A stretch of DNA of 64,000 nucleotides from Gillisia lutea (GTDB lineage Bacteria > Bacteroidota > Bacteroidia > Flavobacteriales > Flavobacteriaceae), in NCBI RefSeq assembly GCF_021568705.1, contig NZ_JAKGTH010000008.1, positions 124,001 to 188,000 of the forward strand. Direction: 5' to 3'. Within the stretch, counting starts at the first letter, position 1. Each line of letters opens with the position of its first letter. Position numbers and translations under genes: made by a program. Of the stretch, positions 44,319-53,155 are shown piece by piece. Below the pieces are notes generated by a model, which saw nothing but the letters and a program-made list of their open reading frames with translations, made no database searches and had not been told where the DNA came from.

Positions 44319-45040
44319 AATGTATGTTGTTTTAATATAACCCACTGATACCTAAATGCCCATTTCCAAGAGATATGGTGAGTGGCATTAGTAAGAGAGC
44401 TAGATAATTGCTGTAAGTCATATTTTTTAAAACCTCTTAAAATTGAAATTAAACCATCTTTTCTAGCTATTTCATTATTTATGAAAACTTTACAAAAAGC
44501 CTGAAATAAAACATAGGCTAATCTGCTTCGGTGCAAATCGTTTATAACTATTCCCAACTTAGATTGGTTATGAAAATTTTGAAGGAGGCTAATAATTTCT
44601 GATTCCTTGAAATGATGGAGGGTTAAAGTGCATAACACAATATCGAATTCCATTTGCTGAAACTCCTCACTAAAGATATTAAGCGTATAAAAACCAATCC
44701 CCGGGTATGAGGCCGACAATCTCTTCGCAATTTGTATAGCATGGGTATTTGCATCAATCCCCACTAACTTTATACTGATATCCGATTTACGAGCCCATAC
44801 TGCTATCTCTCTGAGAATTGCGCCGTTACCACAACCCACATCAACAACCTTTATCTCCTCGTTTTGAGGAAATTCTTTAAGAATATGTTTTATTCCATTT
44901 AAAGTAATAGCATTTCCACCTAACCATTTATTTATTGTATCCAGATCGGACAAGGTTTTTTCTAACTCCGCTCCCTGCAGATCAAAGTCGTCCATGATCT
45001 CTGTTTCCTGAGTTCTTTTTAAAGTGTCTATATTTATCAT
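44315..45040 (-). CDS. Class I SAM-dependent methyltransferase of the polyketide operon
   Basis: 241 residues. Motif I is VVDVGCGNGAILREIAV, the acidic loop VGIDANTHAIQIAKRL and post-I motif FDIVLCTLTLHHF. It resembles UbiE/SrsB-like methyltransferases. Placed between the FAD oxidoreductase and the type III PKS with 4-base overlaps on both sides, it most likely O- or C-methylates the polyketide ring, as SrsB does in Streptomyces. The position of methylation cannot be predicted. Confidence 0.85.
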   Translation of the reverse strand: MINIDTLKRTQETEIMDDFDLQGAELEKTLSDLDTINKWLGGNAITLNGIKHILKEFPQNEEIKVVDVGCGNGAILREIAVWARKSDISIKLVGIDANTHAIQIAKRLSASYPGIGFYTLNIFSEEFQQMEFDIVLCTLTLHHFKESEIISLLQNFHNQSKLGIVINDLHRSRLAYVLFQAFCKVFINNEIARKDGLISILRGFKKYDLQQLSSSLTNATHHISWKWAFRYQWVILKQHTL

Positions 45041-46161
45041 AAAATTGGACTCCCGTGAGTTTTATTAATAATTTTTGGAAGCAGGCCCGGAAATGCCTTT
45101 ATGAAACTTTGAGAAACTTCAGCCATTCCGGGATTCAAAAATATTTTTTGTAGTACTCTTCCCGTTCTAAGCCTTGAGCTAAATTCATTCAGCCATTGTT
45201 CTCTATAACTCTTTTCCACATCTTCTCTTTTTGACTTTGCTGAAGTATAAAAGTATAAAATACTTTCAGAAGCTATCTTAGCGCTATGTATGGCCATTGC
45301 CATTCCATTTCCACATAATGGATGTATTAAACCTGAAGCATCACCTAACATAAGTATATGATCATAAATTAAAGATTTTTTAGTGAAAGATATCTGCGCA
45401 ATACTCAGTTCTTTGTCAAATAAGCTGGTTGCCGAATTAAAAAAAGATCGGAGATGCGGATTTTCACATAGAACTTCTTCCTTATATTTTGAAGGATTCT
45501 TAAATTCTTTAAAACTCTTATAGGTTGCTAAATAACATACATTGATTGCCTCTGTCTCGGTTTTAGAAATTCCGCAATAACCACCCTTAAAGTTATGTAA
45601 TGCTACCGTATCATCTGGAAAGTCATCATGTACGTAATGAGATTTAATCGCCAGCCATCCTGATTTATTAGTAATAAAGTCGCGGTTTAAATTTTTATCT
45701 ATATTAGAACGCTTACCGAATGCCCCCAGAACAAAATCGGCTTCAAAATTATACTCCTGGTGAGTTTTAACCTTAAATCCGGAACCCATAAATTGAATAT
45801 CGATGGCAGTATCTTGTAGGATAATTACGCCTAAATCTTTTGCTTTTTTAAATAAGTAATAATCTAAATTATATCGGCTAATCCCGAGTCCTCTCAACTC
45901 TAAAGATGAATTTATCGTTCTGCCCGAGGCAGTGCTAAATGAAAATTTATTTAATAGAGATGGTTGTAAGGATAGTACATCTATTCCCAGCCGTTGTAGA
46001 TATGGGAGACATTCTCTAGATAAATACTCGCCACATACTTTATGATGAGGGAAACTTTCTTTTTCTATAAGAGTAACTTGAATTCCCGAACTAACTAAAT
46101 GAATGGCTGCCGTTAATCCGGCAAGACCTCCCCCTATAATTACAACCTTTCCGTTTTTCAC
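45037..46161 (-). CDS. FAD-dependent oxidoreductase (geranylgeranyl-reductase/aromatic hydroxylase-like)
   Basis: 374 residues, read from a GTG start. The FAD motif is VVIIGGGLAGLTAAIHLV, followed by VCGEYLSRECLPYL and the second flavin loop LMLGDASGLIHPLCGNGMA. It belongs to the large group of FAD monooxygenases and geranylgeranyl-type reductases. As first gene of the operon with the methyltransferase and type III PKS, it matches the position of SrsC, which hydroxylates alkylresorcinols to quinones. A reductase role cannot be excluded. TATCTTCA, 7 bases before the GTG, may be the operon -7 element. Confidence 0.83.
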   Translation of the reverse strand: MKNGKVVIIGGGLAGLTAAIHLVSSGIQVTLIEKESFPHHKVCGEYLSRECLPYLQRLGIDVLSLQPSLLNKFSFSTASGRTINSSLELRGLGISRYNLDYYLFKKAKDLGVIILQDTAIDIQFMGSGFKVKTHQEYNFEADFVLGAFGKRSNIDKNLNRDFITNKSGWLAIKSHYVHDDFPDDTVALHNFKGGYCGISKTETEAINVCYLATYKSFKEFKNPSKYKEEVLCENPHLRSFFNSATSLFDKELSIAQISFTKKSLIYDHILMLGDASGLIHPLCGNGMAMAIHSAKIASESILYFYTSAKSKREDVEKSYREQWLNEFSSRLRTGRVLQKIFLNPGMAEVSQSFIKAFPGLLPKIINKTHGSPIL

Positions 46162-46186
46162 ATCTTGAAGATACTTAAAAACAAAA

Positions 46187-46211
46187 AAATCCCGAGAAAT
46201 TCTCGGGATTT
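46187..46211 (-). terminator. Minus-strand terminator after the OmpA-like gene
   Basis: AAATCCCGAGA (46187-46197) pairs with TCTCGGGATTT (46201-46211). On the minus strand it is followed by seven T residues, so it insulates the polyketide operon from the OmpA-like gene upstream. Confidence 0.85.
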
Positions 46212-46233
46212 AACATCTATATTTATATAATTA

Positions 46234-46938
46234 TTATTCTTGTTGTGTTGCCTGTTTAGCTTCTTCTTTTAGTTTTTCATTGGCTACAATTGCAAGTTCT
46301 ACTCTTCTGTTTTTCGCTCTTCCATCAGGAGTAGTATTGTCATACTTAGGTTGGGTTTCTCCATACCATTTGGTATCAAATCTACCTTTCACTATACCTT
46401 GACTTACCATATAATTAGTTACGGCCTGCGCACGGTTTTTAGACAAAGTTAAATTGTAGGAATCACTACCTGTATCATCTGTATGTCCTTCAACTAAAAT
46501 ATCTGTGTTTGGATATTCCTTAAAGATATCGGCAAGTTTATTAAGAGTCTCTTGAGACTTTGCATTAATATTATACTTTTCAGTATCAAAATAGACCCCA
46601 CTGCTTTCATCAAATGTTACGTTTATACCTTCACCAACACGCTCTACTTCTGCTCCTGGTATTTCTTGTTCAATTCTCTGCGCCTGTTTATCCATTCTAT
46701 TACCAATGTAGCCCCCGGCTGCTCCACCTACTACACCTCCAATAATTGCTCCTAGCGCTGAATTACCATCACCTACGTTATTACCAATAATACCACCAAT
46801 TACTGCTCCACTACCGGCACCAATCACAGCACCTTTTTGTTTGTTATTTGCATTTCTTGTTGCTTCACATCCGAAAAGGAGTGTTGCTGCAAAAGCAAGA
46901 GCAATAAACTTATTTGTTTTAATATTTCTCAATTTCAT
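46234..46938 (-). CDS. OmpA-family lipoprotein with glycine-zipper domain
   Basis: 234 residues. A lipobox LFGC ends a 24-residue signal peptide. Residues about 37-85 are glycine-zipper helices (GAVIGAGSGAVIGGIIGNNV and GAIIGGVVGGAAGGYIG). A C-terminal OmpA/Pal peptidoglycan-binding domain (about 105-215) carries ILVEGHTDDTGSDSYN and RAKNRRVEL. It anchors the outer membrane to the cell wall, as YiaD does. It is paired with the lipocalin-like gene 12 bases upstream, with which it probably shares a promoter. Confidence 0.9.
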   Translation of the reverse strand: MKLRNIKTNKFIALAFAATLLFGCEATRNANNKQKGAVIGAGSGAVIGGIIGNNVGDGNSALGAIIGGVVGGAAGGYIGNRMDKQAQRIEQEIPGAEVERVGEGINVTFDESSGVYFDTEKYNINAKSQETLNKLADIFKEYPNTDILVEGHTDDTGSDSYNLTLSKNRAQAVTNYMVSQGIVKGRFDTKWYGETQPKYDNTTPDGRAKNRRVELAIVANEKLKEEAKQATQQE

Positions 46939-46949
46939 AATATTCTATT

Positions 46950-47429
46950 TTAAAGTTTAGTAAAGTTCATGCGTATCACAAAAGGTTTACCTTCTAGCGT
47001 TACGGTTTGTTCCCATATCATGGTTGTTTCGGTAAGGGAAACAAGATTTATTCTAAAACCTTGATTTCCAGTTGTAGATTTATGTTTCTCATCTGTAGGT
47101 TTCAATAAGAAATCGAAAGTACCTACCGGTGTATTTTCTTCGTCTATAGACCATACGAAATTACGCTTCCCGGCACTACAGTTTGCCCCTTGAACGGTGT
47201 AAAACCCAGTATTATTATTTGAAACAAAACTCCAATTACTTCCTTTAAAGCAATCTGCAGATGCATCATTAAATAATGTTACATTAAATGTTCCAGTACT
47301 TTGGGGATAGGTAACACTATTAAGAGACCAGTCTCCTTTAAATGTTTTACGTGCCTCTGTAGCAACTTTACTTGGTCCGCATGAAACTATTAATAATGCG
47401 GCACTAAGTATAAATAAAATCTTCTTCAT
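46950..47429 (-). CDS. Lipocalin-like lipoprotein
   Basis: 159 residues with signal peptide and lipobox (SAALLIVSCGP). The mature part begins FKGDWSLNSVTY, a lipocalin-like GxW start, and is all-beta, ending FVIRMNFTKL. It has no specific ligand-binding motif. Flavobacterial genes of this type are abundant and mostly uncharacterised. It is exported to the periplasm, probably to the outer membrane, and lies upstream of the OmpA-like gene. Confidence 0.78.
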   Translation of the reverse strand: MKKILFILSAALLIVSCGPSKVATEARKTFKGDWSLNSVTYPQSTGTFNVTLFNDASADCFKGSNWSFVSNNNTGFYTVQGANCSAGKRNFVWSIDEENTPVGTFDFLLKPTDEKHKSTTGNQGFRINLVSLTETTMIWEQTVTLEGKPFVIRMNFTKL

Positions 47430-47450
47430 AGTTTATAAATTAGGGTGAGT

Positions 47451-47495
47451 AAAAAAAATCCAATTCACTTTCAACTACTGAAATGAACTGGATTT
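47451..47495 (-). terminator. Minus-strand terminator after the DUF1328 gene
   Basis: AAATCCAATTCA pairs with TGAACTGGATTT, with one mismatch, and inner bases extend the stem. Reading the minus strand, it is followed by eight T residues (47451-47458). Confidence 0.82.
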
Positions 47496-47505
47496 AAAAG
47501 GTCAA

Positions 47506-47667
47506 TTATCTTCTAAATATTCTGCTTATCAACGAAATTACAAGTAAAACGATAAAGATGTAAAAAATGATTTTGGCTATGTCTGCAGAACCTTCCGCTA
47601 TGCCACCAAATCCGAAGACAGCAGCTACTAAAGCAATGATTAGAAAAATAACGATTAGTCGTATCAT
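47506..47667 (-). CDS. DUF1328 (UPF0391, YtjA-like) small membrane protein
   Basis: 53 residues with two hydrophobic helices around a loop with [20 protein letters not shown], the DUF1328 signature, and a basic C-terminus (SRIFRR). It is below usual ORF length cut-offs. It is a probable inner-membrane protein of unknown function. A strong terminator follows, so it is a single-gene unit. Confidence 0.87.
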   Translation of the reverse strand: MIRLIVIFLIIALVAAVFGFGGIAEGSADIAKIIFYIFIVLLVISLISRIFRR

Positions 47668-47796
47668 AATAATAGTTTAATTGATTAGTTGAAACTAAAT
47701 TACTCTAGGTTTCAACTTCCAACAAAAGATTATTAATTATTTAACAAAGACATTGTTAAGAACTCTTAAACTATCACTCTTACTGCCAATGTTATG

Positions 47797-49803
47797 CTAA
47801 TATGATAGTAATGCTTCTAATTTTTCCTTAATACGATTTTTTGGCAAGTACTGATTTTCAAGACTAGCTGCAAATGGGATAGGTGTTTCCATACTTCCCA
47901 ATCTCATAACTGGAGCATCGAGAAATTCAAAACAGGTTTCAGCTATCATGGCAGAGATATCTGAAGCTATGCTTCCAAATAAAGAGTCTTCAGTAATAAT
48001 TAGTGCACGACCTGTCTTTTTCACACTTCTTAATATTCCCTCTTTATCCAGAGGTTGGAGGGTTCTTAAATCTAACACATCGGCATTAATTTCAGGGAAG
48101 TCCACTAAAGCTTCTAATGCCCAATGTACAGAAGCTCCATAGGTTATAATACTTAACTGGTTACCTTCTTTCAGTAATGCTGCTTCTCCAAAGGGAATGG
48201 TATAATAATTAGTAGGAACATCTTGCCGTATACTCCTGTACAGTGCTTTATGTTCAAAAAATAATACTGGATTTGGATCATTTATCGCCGAGTTTAGAAG
48301 TCCCTTAGCATCTCTGGGAAAAGCAGGATAAACAACTTTTAGACCCGGTGTTTTCGTGAACCATGCTTCATTAGTCTGACTATGAAATGGTCCGGCTCCC
48401 ACTCCGGCTCCACAAGGCATTCTAACTACAACATCTGCAGGTTGATTCCACCTGTAATTAACCTTCGCCAGATAATTTACTATAGGATTAAAGCCTGAGC
48501 TCACAAAATCGGCAAATTGCATTTCTACAATTGCTTTCATCTTATTAATAGAAAGTCCCATGGCTACGCCCACAATTCCCGATTCACAAATTGGAGTATT
48601 CCTGATTCTCTCCTTACCAAACTCTTCTAAAAAACCCTCTGATATTTTAAAGGCTCCGCCATATTCTGCAATATCCTGCCCCATCATAACTAAATTTTCA
48701 TGCTTATGAAAGGATTGTCTAAGAGAGTGTGCTATTGCATCAATAAACCGGATATTTTCCACATTTTCTTTTTCTTCAAAATGCTGATAGTCATGCTCTG
48801 AGTAAACATCATTTAATTCTTTTCTTTCATCAGGTGTTATACTATCTTCTTCAAATGCCAACCTTAAATTTTTATCAATTTCAGCTTTAATTGTAGTGTG
48901 ATATTCCCTATCCACTTCTTCAGAGAGTATATTTTCATCAAATAAAAAAGACCTGTAATTGGAAATAGGGTCCTTAAGCGCCCATTCATCCATTAGCTCT
49001 TGAGGAACATATTTTGTTCCACTAGCTTCCTCATGACCACGCATTCTAAAGGTTATAAATTCTAAAAGAACAGGTCTTGGGTTTTGTCTTACACTTTCGG
49101 CTATTTCAGAGATTTTAGTAAATACCTCTAATATATTATTGCCATCAATTTGATGTGCATCCATTCCATACCCTATTCCTTTGCTCACCAAATCCTTACA
49201 CCTATATTGCTCACTGGTTGGCGTTGAAAGTCCGTAGCCATTATTTTCTATGCAAAAAAGCACCGGCAGATCCCATACCGCAGCAATATTCAATGCCTCA
49301 TGAAAATCCCCTTCACTGGTTCCACCTTCTCCCGTAAAGACTGCAGAAAGCATGGGCTCTTTTCTAAGTTTGTGGGCTAAGGCAATTCCGTTGGCCACCC
49401 CCAATTGTGGACCTAAATGAGAAATCATTCCTATTATATTGTATTCCTGGGTACCAAAATGAAAGCTTCGATCTCTTCCTTTTGTAAACCCATTTGCTTT
49501 TCCCTGCCATTGGGAAAATAACCTGAATAAAGGAATTTCACGGGAGGTAAAAACTCCTAAATTTCTATGCATAGGTAATATATACTCTTCCTTTTTAAGT
49601 GCTTCAATCACACCTATAGAAATAGCTTCCTGCCCAATACCGCTAAACCATTTGGAAATTTTCCCCTGTCGCAATAAAATCAGCATCTTTTCTTCGATTA
49701 ATCTTGGTTTTAGCATAGCTCTATAAAGCTGCAATAACCTCTCATTTGAAAGACCTGATTTATTGTAATTTATGTTGGAAAAACTTGTTACCGATGATTT
49801 CAT
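47797..49803 (-). CDS. 2-oxoacid dehydrogenase E1, fused alpha and beta subunits (branched-chain type)
   Basis: About 668 residues from ATG 49803; the frame could extend to 49881 but the extra N-terminal residues are hydrophobic and unconserved. The alpha half (to about 345) has the thiamine diphosphate motif GEGGTSEGDFHEALN through ENNGYGLS and RMRGHEEASG. The beta half (from about 355) has GQDIAEYGGAF, TPICESGIVGVAMG and FEHKALYRS. It decarboxylates a branched-chain or other 2-oxoacid and feeds E2/E3 encoded elsewhere. This fusion is common in Bacteroidota. Substrate assignment is by family only. Confidence 0.88.
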   Translation of the reverse strand: MKSSVTSFSNINYNKSGLSNERLLQLYRAMLKPRLIEEKMLILLRQGKISKWFSGIGQEAISIGVIEALKKEEYILPMHRNLGVFTSREIPLFRLFSQWQGKANGFTKGRDRSFHFGTQEYNIIGMISHLGPQLGVANGIALAHKLRKEPMLSAVFTGEGGTSEGDFHEALNIAAVWDLPVLFCIENNGYGLSTPTSEQYRCKDLVSKGIGYGMDAHQIDGNNILEVFTKISEIAESVRQNPRPVLLEFITFRMRGHEEASGTKYVPQELMDEWALKDPISNYRSFLFDENILSEEVDREYHTTIKAEIDKNLRLAFEEDSITPDERKELNDVYSEHDYQHFEEKENVENIRFIDAIAHSLRQSFHKHENLVMMGQDIAEYGGAFKISEGFLEEFGKERIRNTPICESGIVGVAMGLSINKMKAIVEMQFADFVSSGFNPIVNYLAKVNYRWNQPADVVVRMPCGAGVGAGPFHSQTNEAWFTKTPGLKVVYPAFPRDAKGLLNSAINDPNPVLFFEHKALYRSIRQDVPTNYYTIPFGEAALLKEGNQLSIITYGASVHWALEALVDFPEINADVLDLRTLQPLDKEGILRSVKKTGRALIITEDSLFGSIASDISAMIAETCFEFLDAPVMRLGSMETPIPFAASLENQYLPKNRIKEKLEALLSY

Positions 49804-49891
49804 AAAAAGTAAGAATTGATAACCAAATGTAATTAAATTTAATACTATCCGTATATCGGCAAAGAAAAATATAAACTCCATAATTTTTATT

Positions 49892-49899
49892 TAACTTTG
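49892..49899 (+). promoter_or_regulatory. Candidate -7 promoter element for the oxygenase/SUI1 run
   Basis: TAACTTTG matches TAnnTTTG and would give a leader of about 20-25 bases before ATG 49929. Confidence 0.45.
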
Positions 49900-49928
49900 T
49901 ATGTTAACTAAGATAAACACACCGTAAA

Positions 49929-50885
49929 ATGGCAATGAATAATATACCTAGTGTAGATTTAGCTGATTTTCTTTCTGATGACCCTAAACGCAAGCAGAAA
50001 TTTGTTGATGAGATTGGTAAAGCCTACGAAGAAATTGGATTTGTTTCGCTGAAAAATCATTTTTTAAGCGATGATCTTGTAGATGATTTATATAAAGAGG
50101 TGAAATCCTTTTTTGAGCTTCCATTAGAAACTAAAAGCAAATATGAAATTGAAGGTCTTGGAGGCCAAAGAGGTTATATTTCTTTTGGAAAAGAACACGC
50201 AAAAGGAAAGAAAGAAGGAGATTTAAAGGAGTTTTGGCATTTTGGACAAGAACCGTCGGCAGATGCAAATTTAAAGGACGAATATCCACCAAATGTACAG
50301 GTGGAAGAATTGAAAGATTTCAACCACACGGGAATGGAAGCCTATCGCATGCTTGAGAAAACTGGGATTTATGTTTTGCGTGCCTTAGCTTTATACATTG
50401 GATTAGATGAATTTTATTTCGATCACTGGGCTAGCAATGGAAACAGTATTTTAAGACCTATTCACTATCCTCCTATTACTGAAGAACCTAAAGGTGCTGT
50501 AAGAGCAGGAGCACATGGAGATATTAACCTGATAACCTTATTAATGGGTGCTTCTACAGGTGGTTTACAGGTATTGCGTAAAGATGGTGAGTGGATTGAT
50601 GCTATTCCTGAGGAGGATGAGCTTGTGATAAATGTGGGAGATATGCTGGAACGTCATACCAACAATAAGCTTAGATCTACTATACATAGAGTTATTAATC
50701 CGCCACGCGATCAATGGGGAAAACCAAGATATTCTATCCCTTTCTTTATGCACCCAAGAAGCGATATGCCTCTTAATAGTTTAGAACAGTGTATTACAGA
50801 AGAAAATCCTAAACAGTACGAAGATATTACTGCTGGTGATTTCTTACATCAGCGTCTTGTAGAAATAGGATTGATAAAAAAATAG
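49929..50885 (+). CDS. 2-oxoglutarate/Fe(II)-dependent oxygenase (isopenicillin-N-synthase family)
   Basis: 318 residues. The N-terminal DIOX_N region starts IPSVDLADF. The double-stranded beta helix has the iron-binding HxD in AHGDINLITLL and the distal His in KLRSTIHRVINP, with the 2OG-binding Arg in RYSIPFF. Such proteins hydroxylate or desaturate small molecules. Flavobacterial members are usually solitary and have no known substrate. It is co-transcribed with the SUI1-like gene 3 bases downstream; a start at the second ATG (49935) is equally possible. Confidence 0.87.
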   Translation: MAMNNIPSVDLADFLSDDPKRKQKFVDEIGKAYEEIGFVSLKNHFLSDDLVDDLYKEVKSFFELPLETKSKYEIEGLGGQRGYISFGKEHAKGKKEGDLKEFWHFGQEPSADANLKDEYPPNVQVEELKDFNHTGMEAYRMLEKTGIYVLRALALYIGLDEFYFDHWASNGNSILRPIHYPPITEEPKGAVRAGAHGDINLITLLMGASTGGLQVLRKDGEWIDAIPEEDELVINVGDMLERHTNNKLRSTIHRVINPPRDQWGKPRYSIPFFMHPRSDMPLNSLEQCITEENPKQYEDITAGDFLHQRLVEIGLIKK

Positions 50886-50888
50886 ATT

Positions 50889-51245
50889 ATGGCCAAGAAA
50901 AAGTTAGGATTGGAAGATCTTGGCGGCTTTGTATTCTCCACCGACGATGATTTTGACGGTGGAGAATATAATCAGGAATCTGAGGAACAAACTCCACCTC
51001 CAAATCAACAAAGATTAGAGGCACATTTCAGCAATAAAGGTCGCGGAGGCAAGATCGTTACCGTGATAAAAGGTTTTGAAGGAAAAGATGAAGATCTAAA
51101 TATCCTTGGTAAGCAACTGAAAAAGAAATGTGGTGTTGGAGGATCTGTTAAAAATGGCGAAATTATTATCCAGGGAGATGTCCGGGAAAAAGTGATGCAG
51201 TTTTTAAAAGAGGATGGCTACAAGGTAAAACGCGTAGGTGGTTAA
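50889..51245 (+). CDS. SUI1/eIF1-family translation factor (YciH-like)
   Basis: 118 residues. The C-terminal SUI1 domain is clear: GRGGKIVTVIKGFEGKDEDL, LGKQLKKKCGVGGSVKNGE and IIIQGDVREKVMQFL. The N-terminal 45 residues are acidic and unstructured. In bacteria the YciH type helps discriminate initiation complexes or stress translation. The start lies 3 bases after the oxygenase stop, so the pair is an operon. Confidence 0.92.
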   Translation: MAKKKLGLEDLGGFVFSTDDDFDGGEYNQESEEQTPPPNQQRLEAHFSNKGRGGKIVTVIKGFEGKDEDLNILGKQLKKKCGVGGSVKNGEIIIQGDVREKVMQFLKEDGYKVKRVGG

Positions 51246-51280
51246 AAGGTACATTTGAATAGGATGCTTAATCTCTCTTT

Positions 51281-52210
51281 ATGTCAAAAAAACTGCATAT
51301 TACCAATGGTGATGTTTTCACCCAGAGTATTTTAGATTTTAATCTTGGCGGAGAGATTATAACCTGGAAAGAAATGTTATGTGAGGGTCCTACTTCTTAT
51401 TTATTGGGAACTCCTGAATTTATTAAGCTGAGAACCAATTTTCTTAATGAATTCTATTCCATCTCTCCCACTCAATACAAAAAGCAATTCTTAAGTGAAC
51501 TTAACAGACTCACAGCACTAACTGATTACACGGAAGTTATACTTTGGTTTGAATTCGATTTATTTTCTCATATCAATATGCTCGCAGCTATTAGCCATTT
51601 AATGGAAAATAAGGTGAAGGTTCCCTTCTATCTTGTTTGTAGCAGAAAACTGAAAGGTGAAAAAGAATTCAATCCTCTTTCAAAATTATCAGATAAAGAT
51701 CTAAAGAACCATTACGATAATCGAATTCTTCTAGATCAGGAAGATCTTGAAACGGCCAATTTAATCTGGCAACTATATAACGAAGATAATCCTCAGAAAT
51801 TAAAAGGGCTCATTAAGAGAAACACCAATTTTGAATATCTCTCCAGTTGTATTCGTGCTCATATTGAACGCTTTCCCAATTCCCGAACTGGTTTAAATGC
51901 ATTGGAAAAGAATGTTTTAAATCTTATTCAGAAAAACTCTATAACCAGCATCAACCAATTAATGGGATACGCTATGGAGTATCAGGGTTATTTTGGATAC
52001 GGTCATAGACAAATCGAGCGTTTACTTCATAAACTGGAAGCTTTTTATAAGTTTGAAGACAACAAAATCGTACTTAGTGCGGAAGGCGTTCAAGCTATAG
52101 AAGGAACAAAAAATTTCTATCGTCAATTAAAAAATGACGATTATTTGGGAGGTGTTAAAATGTACGATTTTCTATACGACTCCCAATCACACAACATTTT
52201 AAAATTATAA
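51281..52210 (+). CDS. DUF1835 domain-containing protein
   Basis: 309 residues. LHITNGDVFTQSIL followed by GGEIITWKEMLCEGP is the DUF1835 start, and VILWFEFDLFSHINML lies in its middle. The C-terminal part includes a helical YGYGHRQIERLLHKLE segment, as in the DUF3658-type tail of this family. The function is unknown. It lies 35 bases after the SUI1 gene and 1 base before the phosphorylase, so it is probably in the same transcript. Confidence 0.82.
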   Translation: MSKKLHITNGDVFTQSILDFNLGGEIITWKEMLCEGPTSYLLGTPEFIKLRTNFLNEFYSISPTQYKKQFLSELNRLTALTDYTEVILWFEFDLFSHINMLAAISHLMENKVKVPFYLVCSRKLKGEKEFNPLSKLSDKDLKNHYDNRILLDQEDLETANLIWQLYNEDNPQKLKGLIKRNTNFEYLSSCIRAHIERFPNSRTGLNALEKNVLNLIQKNSITSINQLMGYAMEYQGYFGYGHRQIERLLHKLEAFYKFEDNKIVLSAEGVQAIEGTKNFYRQLKNDDYLGGVKMYDFLYDSQSHNILKL

Positions 52211-52211
52211 C

Positions 52212-53081
52212 ATGAGTTTAAAGGCATCAGAATTTATTCAAAATAAAGATGGTAGCGTATATCACTTAAATTTACTACCCGAGCATTTAGCTCCCACGGT
52301 TATTACGGTTGGTGATCCAGATAGGGTACAAAACGTTACCAAATATTTCGAAAAAGTCGAGTTTTCAATTCACAAAAGAGAATTTCATACGCAAACAGGT
52401 TACTATAAAGGAAAACGTATAAGTGTTATTTCTACCGGCATAGGGACCGATAATATCGATATCGTATTTAATGAATTGGATGCCTTGGTAAATATCGATT
52501 TCACTACCAGAACCGTAAAAAAGGACCTTACTTCTTTAGATATTATTAGAATTGGTACTTCAGGGTCTATTCATGCCGATATTCCTGTAGATGCCTTTCT
52601 TATCTCAGAAGCTGCAATTGGGTTTGACTCTTTATTGCATTTTTATGACAGTGCCCCAATTCAGGACAAGGATTTCTCAAAAGCGCTAGTTTCACATCTT
52701 AATTGGCCTTCCCAAAACGGACTTCCTTATTTTGTGCAAGGTGATACTGATCTTGCTTCTAAGTTTAAAGACGGCTTTCATAAAGGTATTACTCTTACCA
52801 ATTGCGGATTCTACGGTCCACAAGGTAGAATTTTAAGATTACCTGTGGGAATTCCGGGCTTGAATGATAAACTTGCCAGTTTTGAATACAAGGGTAAAAA
52901 AATAACAAATTTAGAAATGGAAACGGCCGGTATATATGGCCTCTCCAAATTATTAGGACACCGCGCGCTCTCTGCTAATGCCATTATTGCTAATCGAGCC
53001 ACAGGAGATTTCAGTAACAATCCAAAAGAGACCGTAGATAGATTAATTCAAACCACATTAGAAAGAATTATAAGCTCATAA
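52212..53081 (+). CDS. Nucleoside phosphorylase (uridine phosphorylase-like)
   Basis: 289 residues of the PNP/UDP family. VITVGDPDRVQNVTKYF holds the phosphate-binding GDP. VISTGIGTDNIDIVFNEL, IRIGTSGSIHADIPV and LEMETAGIYGLSKLL (ribose-binding Glu in META) are all in place. It releases a base and ribose-1-phosphate from a nucleoside; uridine is likely, but purine specificity cannot be excluded. It starts 1 base after the DUF1835 stop. Confidence 0.87.
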   Translation: MSLKASEFIQNKDGSVYHLNLLPEHLAPTVITVGDPDRVQNVTKYFEKVEFSIHKREFHTQTGYYKGKRISVISTGIGTDNIDIVFNELDALVNIDFTTRTVKKDLTSLDIIRIGTSGSIHADIPVDAFLISEAAIGFDSLLHFYDSAPIQDKDFSKALVSHLNWPSQNGLPYFVQGDTDLASKFKDGFHKGITLTNCGFYGPQGRILRLPVGIPGLNDKLASFEYKGKKITNLEMETAGIYGLSKLLGHRALSANAIIANRATGDFSNNPKETVDRLIQTTLERIISS

Positions 53082-53131
53082 AATCTATCTTATTTAACAG
53101 AATATTAAATTTAAGGCCTCACTCATCTTTG

Positions 53132-53139
53132 TATTTTTG
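53132..53139 (+). promoter_or_regulatory. Candidate -7 promoter element for ppk1
   Basis: TATTTTTG matches TAnnTTTG, 16 bases before ATG 53156. Confidence 0.4.
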
Positions 53140-53155
53140 AGGAAATATTAAATAT

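Noticed and set aside
39901-46161. Flexirubin or aryl-polyene cluster
   Set aside because: No chain-length factor, DarA/DarB pair, ammonia lyase, acyltransferase or export genes; the type III PKS set explains the operon better.
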